A stretch of DNA of 64,000 nucleotides from Megalobrama amblycephala (Eukaryota; Chordata; Actinopteri; Cypriniformes; Xenocyprididae). Below are positions 10,372 to 21,016 of this stretch, one piece after another. The stretch is from contig NC_063061.1 in the NCBI RefSeq assembly GCF_018812025.1, forward strand, positions 33,310,640-33,374,639. Reading direction: 5' to 3'. A program made the position numbers and the translations under genes. The notes under the pieces are model-generated. The model ran no database searches and was not told where the DNA came from. It saw only the letters and a program-made list of their open reading frames with translations. How positions within the stretch are numbered: the stretch's first letter is position 1; each line of letters begins with the position of its first letter.

Positions 10372-12751
10372 GTCGTGATCACAAGAAAACAAGATAGAAA
10401 AAAAATAATAATTCATGGCCGTTTAGGGCTTCCGTAGGTCCCTCTAGCTGCCTTGTATTTTATTTTTAATCTCAGTATTAAAGGACAACATCCTTTCACA
10501 CAAATGATCTAATAACATTTAAGGAAGAGAAAAATAGTTTTGCTGCATATGATCCTCGCAAATAATAATAATACCCTTTAAAATTTCTATGCTTTATGTT
10601 AGCCCACTTTTCAGTTTTTTAATGTGTTTATTTATTTTGATGTTATCTATTATTTGCTATTATTTTTGCTTTTGTAGCTACTCCTTGCTTTCTTATGTTA
10701 AAAACCTACAATAAGATGAATAAAGAGAAATAAATAAAGATAAATATATTGTACCATAACAGGCTCCAGAAACCATTAAGCAGCTTGGAAAAGGCATGGA
10801 TATTATATTTTTCTTATTTTGGGCCAGACAAAAAAAAAAAAAAAAATCATATTCAAATCATATTAGCCTACTCTTCATGCAAATTTTAGTCATGTGCTTG
10901 AAATTGTAATGAAAATGATTAAACTCCTTCTGATGTTTTCAAGGTCATTAACCCTCTACTGCACACATGTTGATGGCACACGAAAAAAAATATTCCACAT
11001 CATTTTTTGGTTCATTTGGAAACATTTTATTGATTAAAAAAAAATGTTTGCCCCCACTCTCCCCCAACCCCAAAATATTTTAGAAAATTGTCATCAAAAA
11101 AAAAAAAAAAAAAAAAAAATCAAGAAATAATAAGTAAAAAGGGAAAAACACTTGATAGATATTGAATTTGATACATGCATAGGTCTGTATCATGTAGTGT
11201 GCTATGCCATATAATGTACTTCATGTAATAAGATTTCACTCTGCACAAAACTTCAAAAAGCAGTTCTTCTCTGCTGTGAAATAGTGGTGTAGCCTATGTT
11301 ACAATTTTTGCACATCACTTTGGGTTTTCCTGCATACCAGGAACCCTGTATCTTCCCTTCTTATAATACATTATGGCCAATTTAAGGTATTGTCCACAAT
11401 ATCCTCGAAAAGTAGCCTACCCCTTATCGCAAAACGTTGCTCTGAGGCAACAAAAAGAGAAACTGAATTTCTGAACATGCAAAATAAAATAAATAAAAAC
11501 TTCATAAAACCTGACAAAAGGCTTCTCTATATGTGTATTCATATACACATATTTTGTATGTACAGTTCATGTCATTTTAAATAAGATTAGGCTACTAATG
11601 CAAATAATCTTGCCTTCTCCTCACACCATGTGCTCCTGTGAACGTGTCAGAACAGGACGTCCCACTTTTAAAGGGTGCTTGATAGTGCCTCCCACACCTT
11701 AGTTTGGTTTCTCGACTTTTCTAACTGGTTGTAATCATTTAAAGAAAAATGTACGCAACATAGGGCTTAAGAAAACTTTCCGTTGCCTGAGGGCAACGCT
11801 GTGCGGTAGAGGGCTAAAGGCTCGTGATTCATGAGTTCAGAGAAAACGAAAGTTATGGTTAAAATTGTTTTGAAATAGTGATACGAGAAACGAAGCTTTT
11901 CAAAGCTTCGAATCAGTTGAATCAATTGATTCGCAAAATGATTCACCGTTTCGAAGCGTTCGACACGCCACTCGCTGGTTTCCCCTGCTGGTCAGAACAG
12001 TGTAAATGCAACCAAACATGCACACAAAGATTAGATTAGACATTACGTGACAATTTTCAGGGCTTGTTTTGTTTGTTCCATGAATGGCTCAGCTAAACAG
12101 GCCAGACTATTAGCCTACTAGGCTATTATTCCATGTCTAATAGTAAATGTCTACAAATGTATGAAACTGATCAGAGATCGCCCCCAGCGGTGAACCATTT
12201 AAATTTCAAAATGTTTTAAAACATTATGATGCAACGAAGCCTCGTTTAAACAGGATTCATCATGACTCACAGTGTGTAGTTGTACCATATACTACAGAAC
12301 TGCACTTATTTTAATTCTTTAACGTTGCAACAATAAAGTATATTTAAGTGAAAAGCTCACAGAACTAGTCTTGACCTGGTTTCTTAATAACATTCCATAC
12401 TCACTAACGTATGAATTATGTGTGGATTTTCTTTCTTCTGCAGAACACAAAAATATATTTTAAAGAATGTTTGGGTCCAAACAACATTAAACCCCACTGG
12501 CTTTCATTTTATGGACAAGCATACACACATTTTTCAAAATCCTTACTTTTGTGTTCTGCGGAAGAAAGTCATACATGTTTTGAATGACATGATGATGACA
12601 GAATCTTCATTTTTGGTTCAACTATCCCTTTATGAAGGTTGGTTTAAGTAAACCTAGTACATATTGTAGTTTCCATATTAAATCATAATTTATCATTAAC
12701 TGGCAAGTAAATTATTTAAGCTTAAGTTTCTGTTTCATTTTCTTTCATTTT
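10372..12751. other. Intergenic region upstream of gene B
   Basis: No gene seen. 10430-10665 and 12330-12751 match 46565-46800 and 46850-47250 upstream of gene G, so this is a segmental duplication; 10665-12330 is extra here. 12545-12635 resembles the right end of the teleost repeat that ends GGTTCAACTATCCCTTTA. An A run at 11095-11119 and a divergent palindromic patch near 11895-11915 are also present. Confidence 0.6.
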
Positions 12752-12787
12752 CTCATAAAGACCCTCCCCTTTTGATAAGATATAAAA
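12752..12787 (+). promoter_or_regulatory. Gene B promoter module with TATA box
   Basis: CTCATAAAGACCCTCCCC and TTTTGATAAGA run into TATAAAA at 12781-12787, 47 bp before the ATG. Same block as in genes A, F and G. Confidence 0.75.
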
Positions 12788-12833
12788 TGGACACTGAAAC
12801 AGATGCATTATTTCATTCACCTCCTGATCAAAG

Positions 12834-14931
12834 ATGGATCTGCAAATCTCAGTTTTTCTTCTCTTCGTTGTTTTCACTGCAGGTACAAAGACAAATAATG
12901 TTTATGATGTTTTTGATTACTAATACAGATCATTAGATGTTCTCACTCACTGTCTCTGTTTCATTACTAAAGGACACTCTCTAAGATGTTATGAGTGTAT
13001 GGGTCTGACGGGTTCTTGTGCAGATCAGACGTTAAAAACATGTCCTAGTGGATTTTCTCAGTGCATGAGTACAACAGCTGTGAAACAAGATGGTAAGTCC
13101 AATATGATTTAAATTTATTGTTATATTTGACTGGTGGAGATGCTGTTATAATTTACTTGTTTTTATGGCAGAATTTACCATTTTAATCACAAAATATTCT
13201 ACATAGATTTCTGATATTTAATTTGTTTTTTATAATGATTATGATTTACGTTTTAAAAAAATGTTTGAAATAAAAACTACATTTGAACATATTTATAAAT
13301 CAGTTTTCCAGTTTAACTGGTCTTTCCTGTATCGTTTATATTCTTTAGGTGGCAGTACTTCTAAAGGGACAATTAAAAATTGTGCTCCTGCCTGTCAAAG
13401 TGTGTCCATGAATTTTGGCATTTCAAAGACGACTACTTCCTGCTGTAGCTCAGACTTGTGTAACGCCCAAGATCCTCCAGGTATTGTACTTCAATAATCA
13501 AGTGCAGATAACTGTCTTCTGTAAAGTCAACATTCATTTTACTTCCAAAGGACATTCAATCAGAAAATAAAAAGGTGTGTCTTGTCTGTCATGAACTGAT
13601 TGAATGGAGCTGCTAAAGGAGTGTTTCATTATATCTTTTGTACAGAAAATAAAATAAAAGAATACTTGTTTCCCTCTGTAGAGCCTGTCCCGAATGGAAA
13701 GAAATGTTACTATTGTGATGGGAAGAGCTGCTCAAACACAGTGAGCTGTTTAGGGACTGAAGACCACTGCATTAAAGCAACAGGTGAGAAACTGAAAAAG
13801 GAAGGAGATTAAAGTCATTGGGCCCTATTTTAACGATCTAAGCTTATGGTCTGAAGCGTATGGTGCTAGTTTAATGATGGAAAAAATGGTCGGCACACCA
13901 GGCGCATGCATGGTCCAAAAGGGTTGTAGTCTCTTAATGAGTCATGGGTGTGTTTTGGGTGTAACGTGCAATAAACCAATCAGAGTCTCATCTCCCATTA
14001 CCTTTAAAAGCCAGTTGCACTTGCACCATCGCTGAGTCGCTTTTTACATGGCAGAATTTGCAAGCGGAAAAAATAAATACTACTACAGAGAGGAATCCTT
14101 TTATTTTTAATATTTAAAAATGTTTGTTTGTGAATAAGCATTGTGCACCCGCATAAAGGCACTTATTACAAAAGTCCCTTTCAAGGATAGTCTGCTGCGG
14201 CCATATTTGCAACGCCTCTGGGCAGCTATTTCGGGCATCCAAGACCAAGTCTATTTGAATGAGGGAATCCTGGAATCTCAAAAACTGCTTGGCAAACTCC
14301 CAATTAAATAACATTCAAATCAACAACAAACTCTGACATGAACTGTGCCATAAATGTTATTTCTTATGCACAAACAGCGTTAAAAAAGTTTATTTTATTT
14401 TATTCAGGCTATAGTCAAGCCGATGTGCATGTGCAGTCCTAAACGTGAGTCTCTGGTTTCTATGGGAACTGGAGCTTCTAACAATCGCTGCAGTAATGCT
14501 ATGACTTTATCAATCAGCGATTGGCTCTTTTACTTAGAAGGCAGGACTTATTCTGCCATACTGTGCATTGCATTTTCTTCCATTCATAACTAATAGGAGT
14601 GAAGCGTGCATTGCACCTAGTTTTGCATTGCGCCACGTGTATGATCCTTTAAACTCTCTTAGGTTTAAACATTTGATACACATCACATACCAATGTCCAG
14701 CTTAAACTGAATCAACCTTTGTTTTCTTTCTTTTCATCAGTGGCTTATGGTGGCCAGTCAGCTGTTGTTAAAGGCTGTGCCTCTAAATCAGTTTGTGATG
14801 CCACAGCATCAGTAAGTGGTTTTGCGAGCTTCTTATGTTGTGAGGGGAACCTGTGTAACGGTGCTCAGAGTGTCTCCCAGAGCTTCCTGTTCCTCTGCTG
14901 TTCTCTGCTCTCCTACTTCCTGCTGCACTGA
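12834..14931 (+). CDS. Gene B: two-LU-domain Ly6/uPAR-like protein, GPI-anchored (197 aa)
   Basis: Exons 12834-12882, 12973-13092, 13349-13480, 13682-13783 and 14741-14931; total 594 nt, in frame, canonical splice sites. Signal peptide residues 1-16 (MDLQISVFLLFVVFTA). LU1, residues 17-100, starts RCYECMGLTGSC and closes SCCSSDLCN. LU2, 101 to about 175, starts KCYYCDGKSC and closes LCCEGNLCN. The C-terminal hydrophobic tail is the same as in A and F. Exon 4 is 6 nt shorter than in A, C and F. Intron 4 is enlarged to 957 bp by an insertion at 13819-14640 that paralogues A and C lack. Start chosen because the exon matches the conserved signal exon of the paralogues. Predicted cell-surface three-finger protein, ligand unknown. 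Confidence 0.92.
13819..14640. mobile_element. Insertion in intron 4 of gene B with clean paralogous empty site
   Basis: Intron 4 of genes A and C reads AAAGTCATGATC. In gene B the same site is split after AAAGTCAT and resumes ATGATC, with 822 bp between. The insert begins TGGGCCCTATTTTAACGATC and ends GCGCCACGTGT, with only AT duplicated and no clear terminal inverted repeat. Superfamily not assigned. Confidence 0.75.
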
Positions 14932-15839
14932 ATCCAGCAGCTCTTCATCCTACGATCAGACACACTGTACTGAATATAGAGCTTGTATTTTCTCTGTACG
15001 ATCTGAAATTCTGATGTGACAATTTATGAAATAAAAATACAAAATATTAAAAAACATCACATTGTCCTTGTGGTCATATTTAATAAAGATTTTCATGCTG
15101 TAAAGAAGTTCAGAAGTTCAAATCATATCTTATTTTTTTACAAAAGTGAATTAATAAAATTTATGTTCAGAAGAAAAATGTATTATTATGTATGTTCCCT
15201 TACTTGTTTTGCACTTTTCTTTCCTTTTATCATTGTTTTCCTTAGGTACATTTTCCCCCCAACATTTTAGGCATTTTTGGATCCGTGAACATGCTCAAAA
15301 ACTCTTGAAACTTTGTACACTCGTAGAAATCGTTGGCCATCAGGGCCACAAGCTGTGGCACACCCTTTTATATGGTTGTACTTGATGGGCTTTGTAGCGC
15401 ATCCCTTTTCACCTACAGAACCAAACTTCATACAGTTACAGATCTCATGGGGCCAAACAAATTTCACACGCCAAAAGTCATAAGCCAACCCAACAGGAAG
15501 TCCGCTATTTAGGGTTGTTTAAACCCAAGGAAACAGAAAGTCTGTTATAATTCTGCATACATTAATTGATTTGGATGAAACTTCAGCTGTGTGTTAATTG
15601 TAGGAGCCTAATCACATGGACATGGCTATTGTGAGTCAAAGTCATAGTGCCACCAACTGGCAGCAGGAAGTGTGTCACTTTCAAAATGCATTGAAATCCC
15701 ACTCTTACTTTTACCCAATTTGATCAGTCTTCATCAGAATGCTATTAAGACAAGGCAGATATAGACCTGTCAAAGGATTCTTGATATCTTAAATACTGTT
15801 GCCATGGCAACATGTCAAACTTTTATAATATTATTGTGG
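14932..15839. other. Gene B 3' flank and an interspersed repeat
   Basis: The 3' UTR is followed by AT-rich sequence. From about 15270 a teleost-type interspersed repeat appears (phrases such as GCCACCAACTGGCAGCAGG at 15651). No gene. Confidence 0.45.
15030..15035 (+). terminator. Gene B polyadenylation signal
   Basis: AATAAA about 100 bp after the stop codon, the first such hexamer downstream. Confidence 0.6.
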
Positions 15840-16190
15840 GTTTGTAATATGTGTGGGTTTTCTGCCAAAAAGCTTTTTTTTTTTTTGTTTCATCTGACTA
15901 TTGAAGCCGGTCCCTTTTGAATTTCCAGTCTTGTCTGACAGCTGAATATGTTGGAGTTTGTTTTTGGATGATTTTTCTTGAAACCCTCTCAAACAACTTG
16001 TGGGTGCTGTTTGGTAATTTTTTTAGGCTTTCTGAGACTCGATACTCAACTAATCTCTGCAATTCTCCAGCTGTGATCCTTAGAGAGTCTTTGTCCACTC
16101 AAACTTTCCTCCTTTCTGTGCATTTGGACGATATAGACACACAATCTCTTCCAGGCAGATTTGTAACATCTTTAATTGACTGGAATGCTA
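15840..16190 (-). mobile_element. Tc1-like transposon fragment
   Basis: Reading the minus strand, the order of blocks (ACATCTTTAATTGA region at one end, then GCTGGAGAATTGCAGAGATT, then AAGACTGGAAATTCAAAAGG, then TCAGATGAAAC and AAAAAGCTTTTTGGCAG) matches the Tc1-like fragment at 63465-63860 on the plus strand. Only a middle piece remains and the frames are broken. Confidence 0.65.
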
Positions 16191-17179
16191 AAAAATGTAA
16201 ATATGAATGGGATGTTACTTCAGAGATATTTTACTCATAATAGTTTCTGGGGGTGACAATAATTGTAGCCAACATGTGTTGGAGAAAAACATTTATTTAA
16301 TAATGTGATTTCCCCCACTTTCAATGGTTTTACTTCAATGAATGGTTAGATTTTTTTGAATTTTTTTTTAAATGAAAGATCAAAAGGATAAATAATGTAG
16401 ATTTATTTTCACAGCCGTCTTCTATCATATTTACCAAGTTTGCCAATATTTGTGGATGGCACTGTATGAATTAATCATGAGCCAATGAAGAGCTATCCTT
16501 AACTATATATATTTTTTTTTCAAATCTGTTAAACTTATGTTCAAGACAATAACATAATAATAATAATAATAATAATAAAACTGAAGACAACAATTTGCTA
16601 TGTTTCTACAGTAATACCAAATTGAAATACACAGCCTTTGTTTCTGTTATGGAAGAATGACTTGGTTTGAGACATGTTTTTGTTAGTTTTAGTGTATTGT
16701 GAGTGTGACATTTGCTGCTGTGCCAAGATGAAAGTTGGTTAGGGGAACTGGGTGAGGGTTACACTTTATTACAATAGTCCACTTTAGAAATTCCACTAGC
16801 TTTAAGTAGACTAACTTTGCAATTTCATGTCAACTGACTCTCATTCATTTGAAACTACATTACATGTTAATAATTTGCAACTACTGTTAGGTTAGTAGAA
16901 TAGTGATGTGTACTTGCAAAGTTACTTATAGTCAGTAGAATGTCTTGGGGAGCATCAAATATACTCTAAAGACTGCTAGATTACATGCAGTTGCAAAGTT
17001 AGTAGAATGTCTAAAGTGGACTATTGGAATAAAGTGTTATTTAATATTTGTCCTCCCTCTACAGGTAAAGGAGAGTAAAGGTGATAAATATGTAAAAGCA
17101 ACTCAAGGCCACAAGAGGGCGCTGCGAGTGCAGGTGCTGCAGCATTAACTTTTTCTCTTGTGTTCTACTCCCATATTAT
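16191..17179. repeat. Segmentally duplicated intergenic block, copy 1
   Basis: 16465-17130 is paralogous to 27340-27815: shared ACTGAAGACAACAATTTGCT, GGTTTGAGACATGTTTT and AGAGGGCGCTGCGAGTGCAGG in the same order. No coding signal. A short (TAA)n run lies at 16556-16577. Confidence 0.7.
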
Positions 17180-17345
17180 GGAGCCCTGGACATGACATGC
17201 AGGAAAAAATAGGATAAATCGTGCGCACGATTTACTATTTCGTTCCCTCGATTTATAAAGCATGATTTATACAACGAGGGAACGAATTAGTAAATCGTGC
17301 GCACGATTTTTTTTTTTTTTCCTTGCATGTCATATGCGGGGCTCC
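17180..17345. repeat. Hairpin MITE-like element
   Basis: Nearly the whole segment folds on itself: GGAGCC... at the left pairs with ...GGCTCC at the right, and AAATCGTGCGCACGATTT occurs in both arms and is itself palindromic. TTCGTTCCCTCG pairs with CGAGGGAACGAA around a loop near 17251-17270. Confidence 0.8.
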
Positions 17346-20139
17346 AAACATAGATAAACTAAAACAAATTTAATTTGTTTACCAGGTCTGGGCTTCACTC
17401 CTTCTTTGTATTTCCCTAACTTTTAAAAAATCCACAAGTTCTTCAATCAAATCAAGCCAATTTATTGCTACTTCAATATTTTAAATCATAGCCTACCCTA
17501 TAAATTGTATTGTTGTAGGCCTATATTGTGTTGACAACTAAATTAAATATTTACCATCTTATTCTGCATAATTGGGTGTTTTTAAATAAACAGACAAGTT
17601 GGCTGGACGATATATAGGCTACATAGAGATCACTCCGATTTAGACCTACGTTTCTATGGCAATATCAGCTTCTTTTTTTTTTTAATAAAAACTGCTGAAA
17701 TTCAACTTGAATGATGACAGAATAAAATACTATCACTAGTGATCATCAAATCCTTTTTACAGTTTACTTTACACACTTTTAAATCTTCCACTTTTTTTCA
17801 CAACCTTTGTAAAAACGTTATTAGCCTATAAGATCATTATGTTTGTAGCGTGATCCATCAAAACGTACAATATATTACAATTCAGACCTAGTGGTTGGCA
17901 CATTTCTTGTGTTTAACCAGAATGAACAGACATGAATGAATGAATGACTGAAACTATATGTTATTGTCTCTGAAATAAAGCAACATGCAACATAATATTG
18001 ATGTTTTCTGGCTCATCCTGGACTGAAGCACAGGCTCTACTCTCCAGCACAACGGTGACCCACAAAACACACGATAGAAACCCTCTAAATCCCAACAGAA
18101 CATGAAACACTAACAGATCTCTCAAGATCTCAGCATCTTTACTTATTACAATCCAGACTTTATTTGAAGTTATTATTGAGAATTAACAGCGGTTTAGATG
18201 TTGATGTTTTATTGAATAAAATACTAAAGTTTGAAGTCACCGTTCTGGTGGTCAGTACTTGCTTTAGTTGAGCTCTTGACCCTTAACACTTTAACATTAG
18301 TATTTCTCAGATTGCTTTAACTGTATGTTTGTTATAGCAAAAAAGAAAAAAAAGTTCTCAGATCAGATGATGTTGGTCACTTTTTAATCATCATAAAGTG
18401 TTCTGACTCACTGATAGCAGAGTCTGGTCTCTAAATAAATTGTTTAATATCAGTTGTAATTTAAAATGGCAGAACTTCTGCAGTGCTGTAATACTATAAA
18501 AAAAAAAATACAGAAAATGTTCTGTCAAGGTCATGCAGACTCACACAGACATCAAGAATCAGTGTATGAATCTCAACAATACAGTGACCAAAAAAATTCA
18601 GATCAACTCACGTCACAAAACAAGCTACTAAAGTCACAAAAAAGCATTTTTTTACGCTTTTAAAGTGAAGGTATTTGATCGTAATAATTCAGGAAATACC
18701 AGTAAAAGTTTTTCGGTTTATTTAAATAGTATATTTTTCTTTAATTCTACAGGGTTTTTTGGCTGCCATTCATTTGACCGTTTTACCATTTAACTGTTTT
18801 GTTACTGTTTAATTACTGATTATTTTTGTAATTTTACATACATTTGTTTGTAATTTAAGAAAACAGAAAAAAATACTGTATAAAAATACAGTAAAGTTTC
18901 AGTAAAAAATATGTGAATTACTGTAATTTTTCATTAATGTCATAACACATAAAATAACAGCCGAGTTGTTAATTTACATACATTGCTTGTAATTTTGCAG
19001 AGTTTTAAGTATAATTTAAAATAAAAGAAAATGACTGTACAAAAAAGAAATCAGTTATTTTCCATAAAATTAGGGGTTTTTTTACACTGTAGGAGCCATA
19101 CAATTTACTGATGACTTAATTAAAAAAAAAAAAAAAACTGTTCTATTGCGCTTCTGATTTGGCAGTGAAATTGTGAAAATGTGAAGGATTCTATGGTCCA
19201 GTTAGTATTTTCACCCCATAATGGCGGTCGCGCTACCGGAGCGCCATCTAGTGGTTGTTACCCAAAAAGTATCAAAGTGTCTCCTCTTGGGTTCTCTTTA
19301 TTTAGGCTAACTATTTGCATGTTATGCGCGAATCGGTGGGCGGGGCTAAACAGGCAGTGATGAAGTAGGCGTTGATCTTCTTCTGCAGAGGCGGTGCTTG
19401 CTGCCCTTTGACGTCATAGATCCCCACTTTGTAAATCCTGTCGTTTTCTGGGTCTGGTGTCAATTAAAGCTTTTATTGGACTAACAAGGAAGTTTTCAGC
19501 TCTAAAACTTACAGGATATTCTTATAGTATGATGACCTCTTATATATCAAAAGCTCAAGGAAAATTTGATTTCTCAGTTCATCACCCCTTTAAAGCAATG
19601 TAAAAAAAAAAAAAAAAAAAATCTAAATTTGCTGCAACTTGGCTTTAATAATATGTTAATTTTAAAATATTCACATTTTCCAGAAACTGCAAATGGAGCA
19701 GTTACAGTACGTTGGACTAAAAGTCTCCCATGGCATTTATGCATCCTCACACATCCTTAAAAATATAAATGAACTTTACTTAAGTATACTAAATAATATT
19801 AACTTGAAGTTATTTTCTGAAGGGGTATGTGAACAATTCTTCAGTGACAAACAGGTGTTGAAGGATGTGTTGTTGTTGGTTTTTGTTTTTTGGTTGTTGT
19901 TTGTGTTTTTTGTTTTGTTATGTTTTTTAGGGGGAAAAAAAACTTTAATCCTCCTATGTCCAGAAATGTTATCCAGTTGGCCCAGAAACCCCAGCAGCAG
20001 CCCTGACTATGTGTCCATGTTAGTTGGTCTGTATTTCAGAGAACAATTTTTAAAACTGTTGTTACAATTTACCAGAATAACAGTAGAGAAAAAGGGGTGT
20101 GTGTATCAGTGCAAATGTGAATGTGGTGTGGGTGTGTGT
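17346..20139. other. Intergenic region before gene C
   Basis: No gene and no exon 1 or 2 of the Ly6 family found here. It contains AT-rich sequence with recurrent TACTGTAATTTT phrases (18780-19080), a MITE-like stretch near 19200-19590, and a block (19590-20140) that recurs at 41915-42270. T/G-rich simple sequence lies at 19860-19930. Confidence 0.5.
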
Positions 20140-20564
20140 AGTTCATGTGAACTTAGGTATTGTAAAGGCGACTATTTCCTGCTGTAACACAGACGGGTGT
20201 AACCTCCAAGATGCTCCAGGTATTGTCATTTTACTTCCAAATGACATCCAATCAGGAAATAAAACGAAGGTGCATCTTGTCTGTCATGAACTGATGAGCA
20301 GCTAAAGGAGTGTTTCATTAGATCTTTTGTAAATAAAATCAAATAAAAGAATACTTGTTTCCCTTCTGTAGAGCCTGTCCCAAATGGAAAGAAATGTTAC
20401 TTCTGTGATGGGAAGAGCTGCTCAAACACATTGAGCTGTTCAGGAACTGCGTTACAAGACCGCTGCGTTAAAGCAACAGGTGAGAATCTGAAAAAGGAAG
20501 AAGATTAAAGTCATGATCTTTTAAACTCTCTTAGGTTTAAATATATGACAAAGATCACATATAC

Positions 20565-20569
20565 CAGAC
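20565..20569 (+). repeat. Target-site duplication CAGAC, left copy
   Basis: CAGAC stands directly before the left LTR and again at 26574-26578 after the right LTR; removing the element rejoins intron 4 as in paralogues. Confidence 0.9.
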
Positions 20570-21016
20570 TGTTACAACAGAGACACCGGAGGCAGAGGTA
20601 AAAGCAGTTAAGGTGGTTTTATTAACAATCAGCAGAGTGGCAGGTAGGTGAATGGTAATATAGATGATACTTGGAGATGAATAGAGGTGATACTGTCCTT
20701 ATGTTGTGTTGCAGGTGAAGCTGGATGGAGACGCTGGAGACAGATGACGGAACACACACACAGGCAGGTTGGAACACAGGGAGCGAAGGAGACGATGGAG
20801 ACGATGGAGACAGGTAAGTATAGCGATCAGAGTCCTTGAGGTAACCATACATTGAAGCGTAGTGCAAACGAGACCGGACAGTGAGTGTGTGTGAGTGTGG
20901 GGTTTAAATGCCAGTGGTGATTGCCGTGCTAATGATGTGCAGGTGGTGATGATTAATAAGCTGGTGATTGAGTGCGTGGGTATGGCAGTGAGGTGGAACC
21001 TGACGTGTCTGTGACA
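20570..21016 (-). repeat. 3' LTR of element 2 (447 bp)
   Basis: Plus-strand sequence runs from TGTTACAACAG to CTGTGACA and matches 26117-26573 along its length, except for small indels. Confidence 0.92.

Noticed and set aside
17346..20139. Missing exons 1 and 2 of gene C
   Set aside because: No CTGCAAATCTCAG signal exon or CYEC-coding exon occurs in this interval, so gene C is truncated rather than having long introns.
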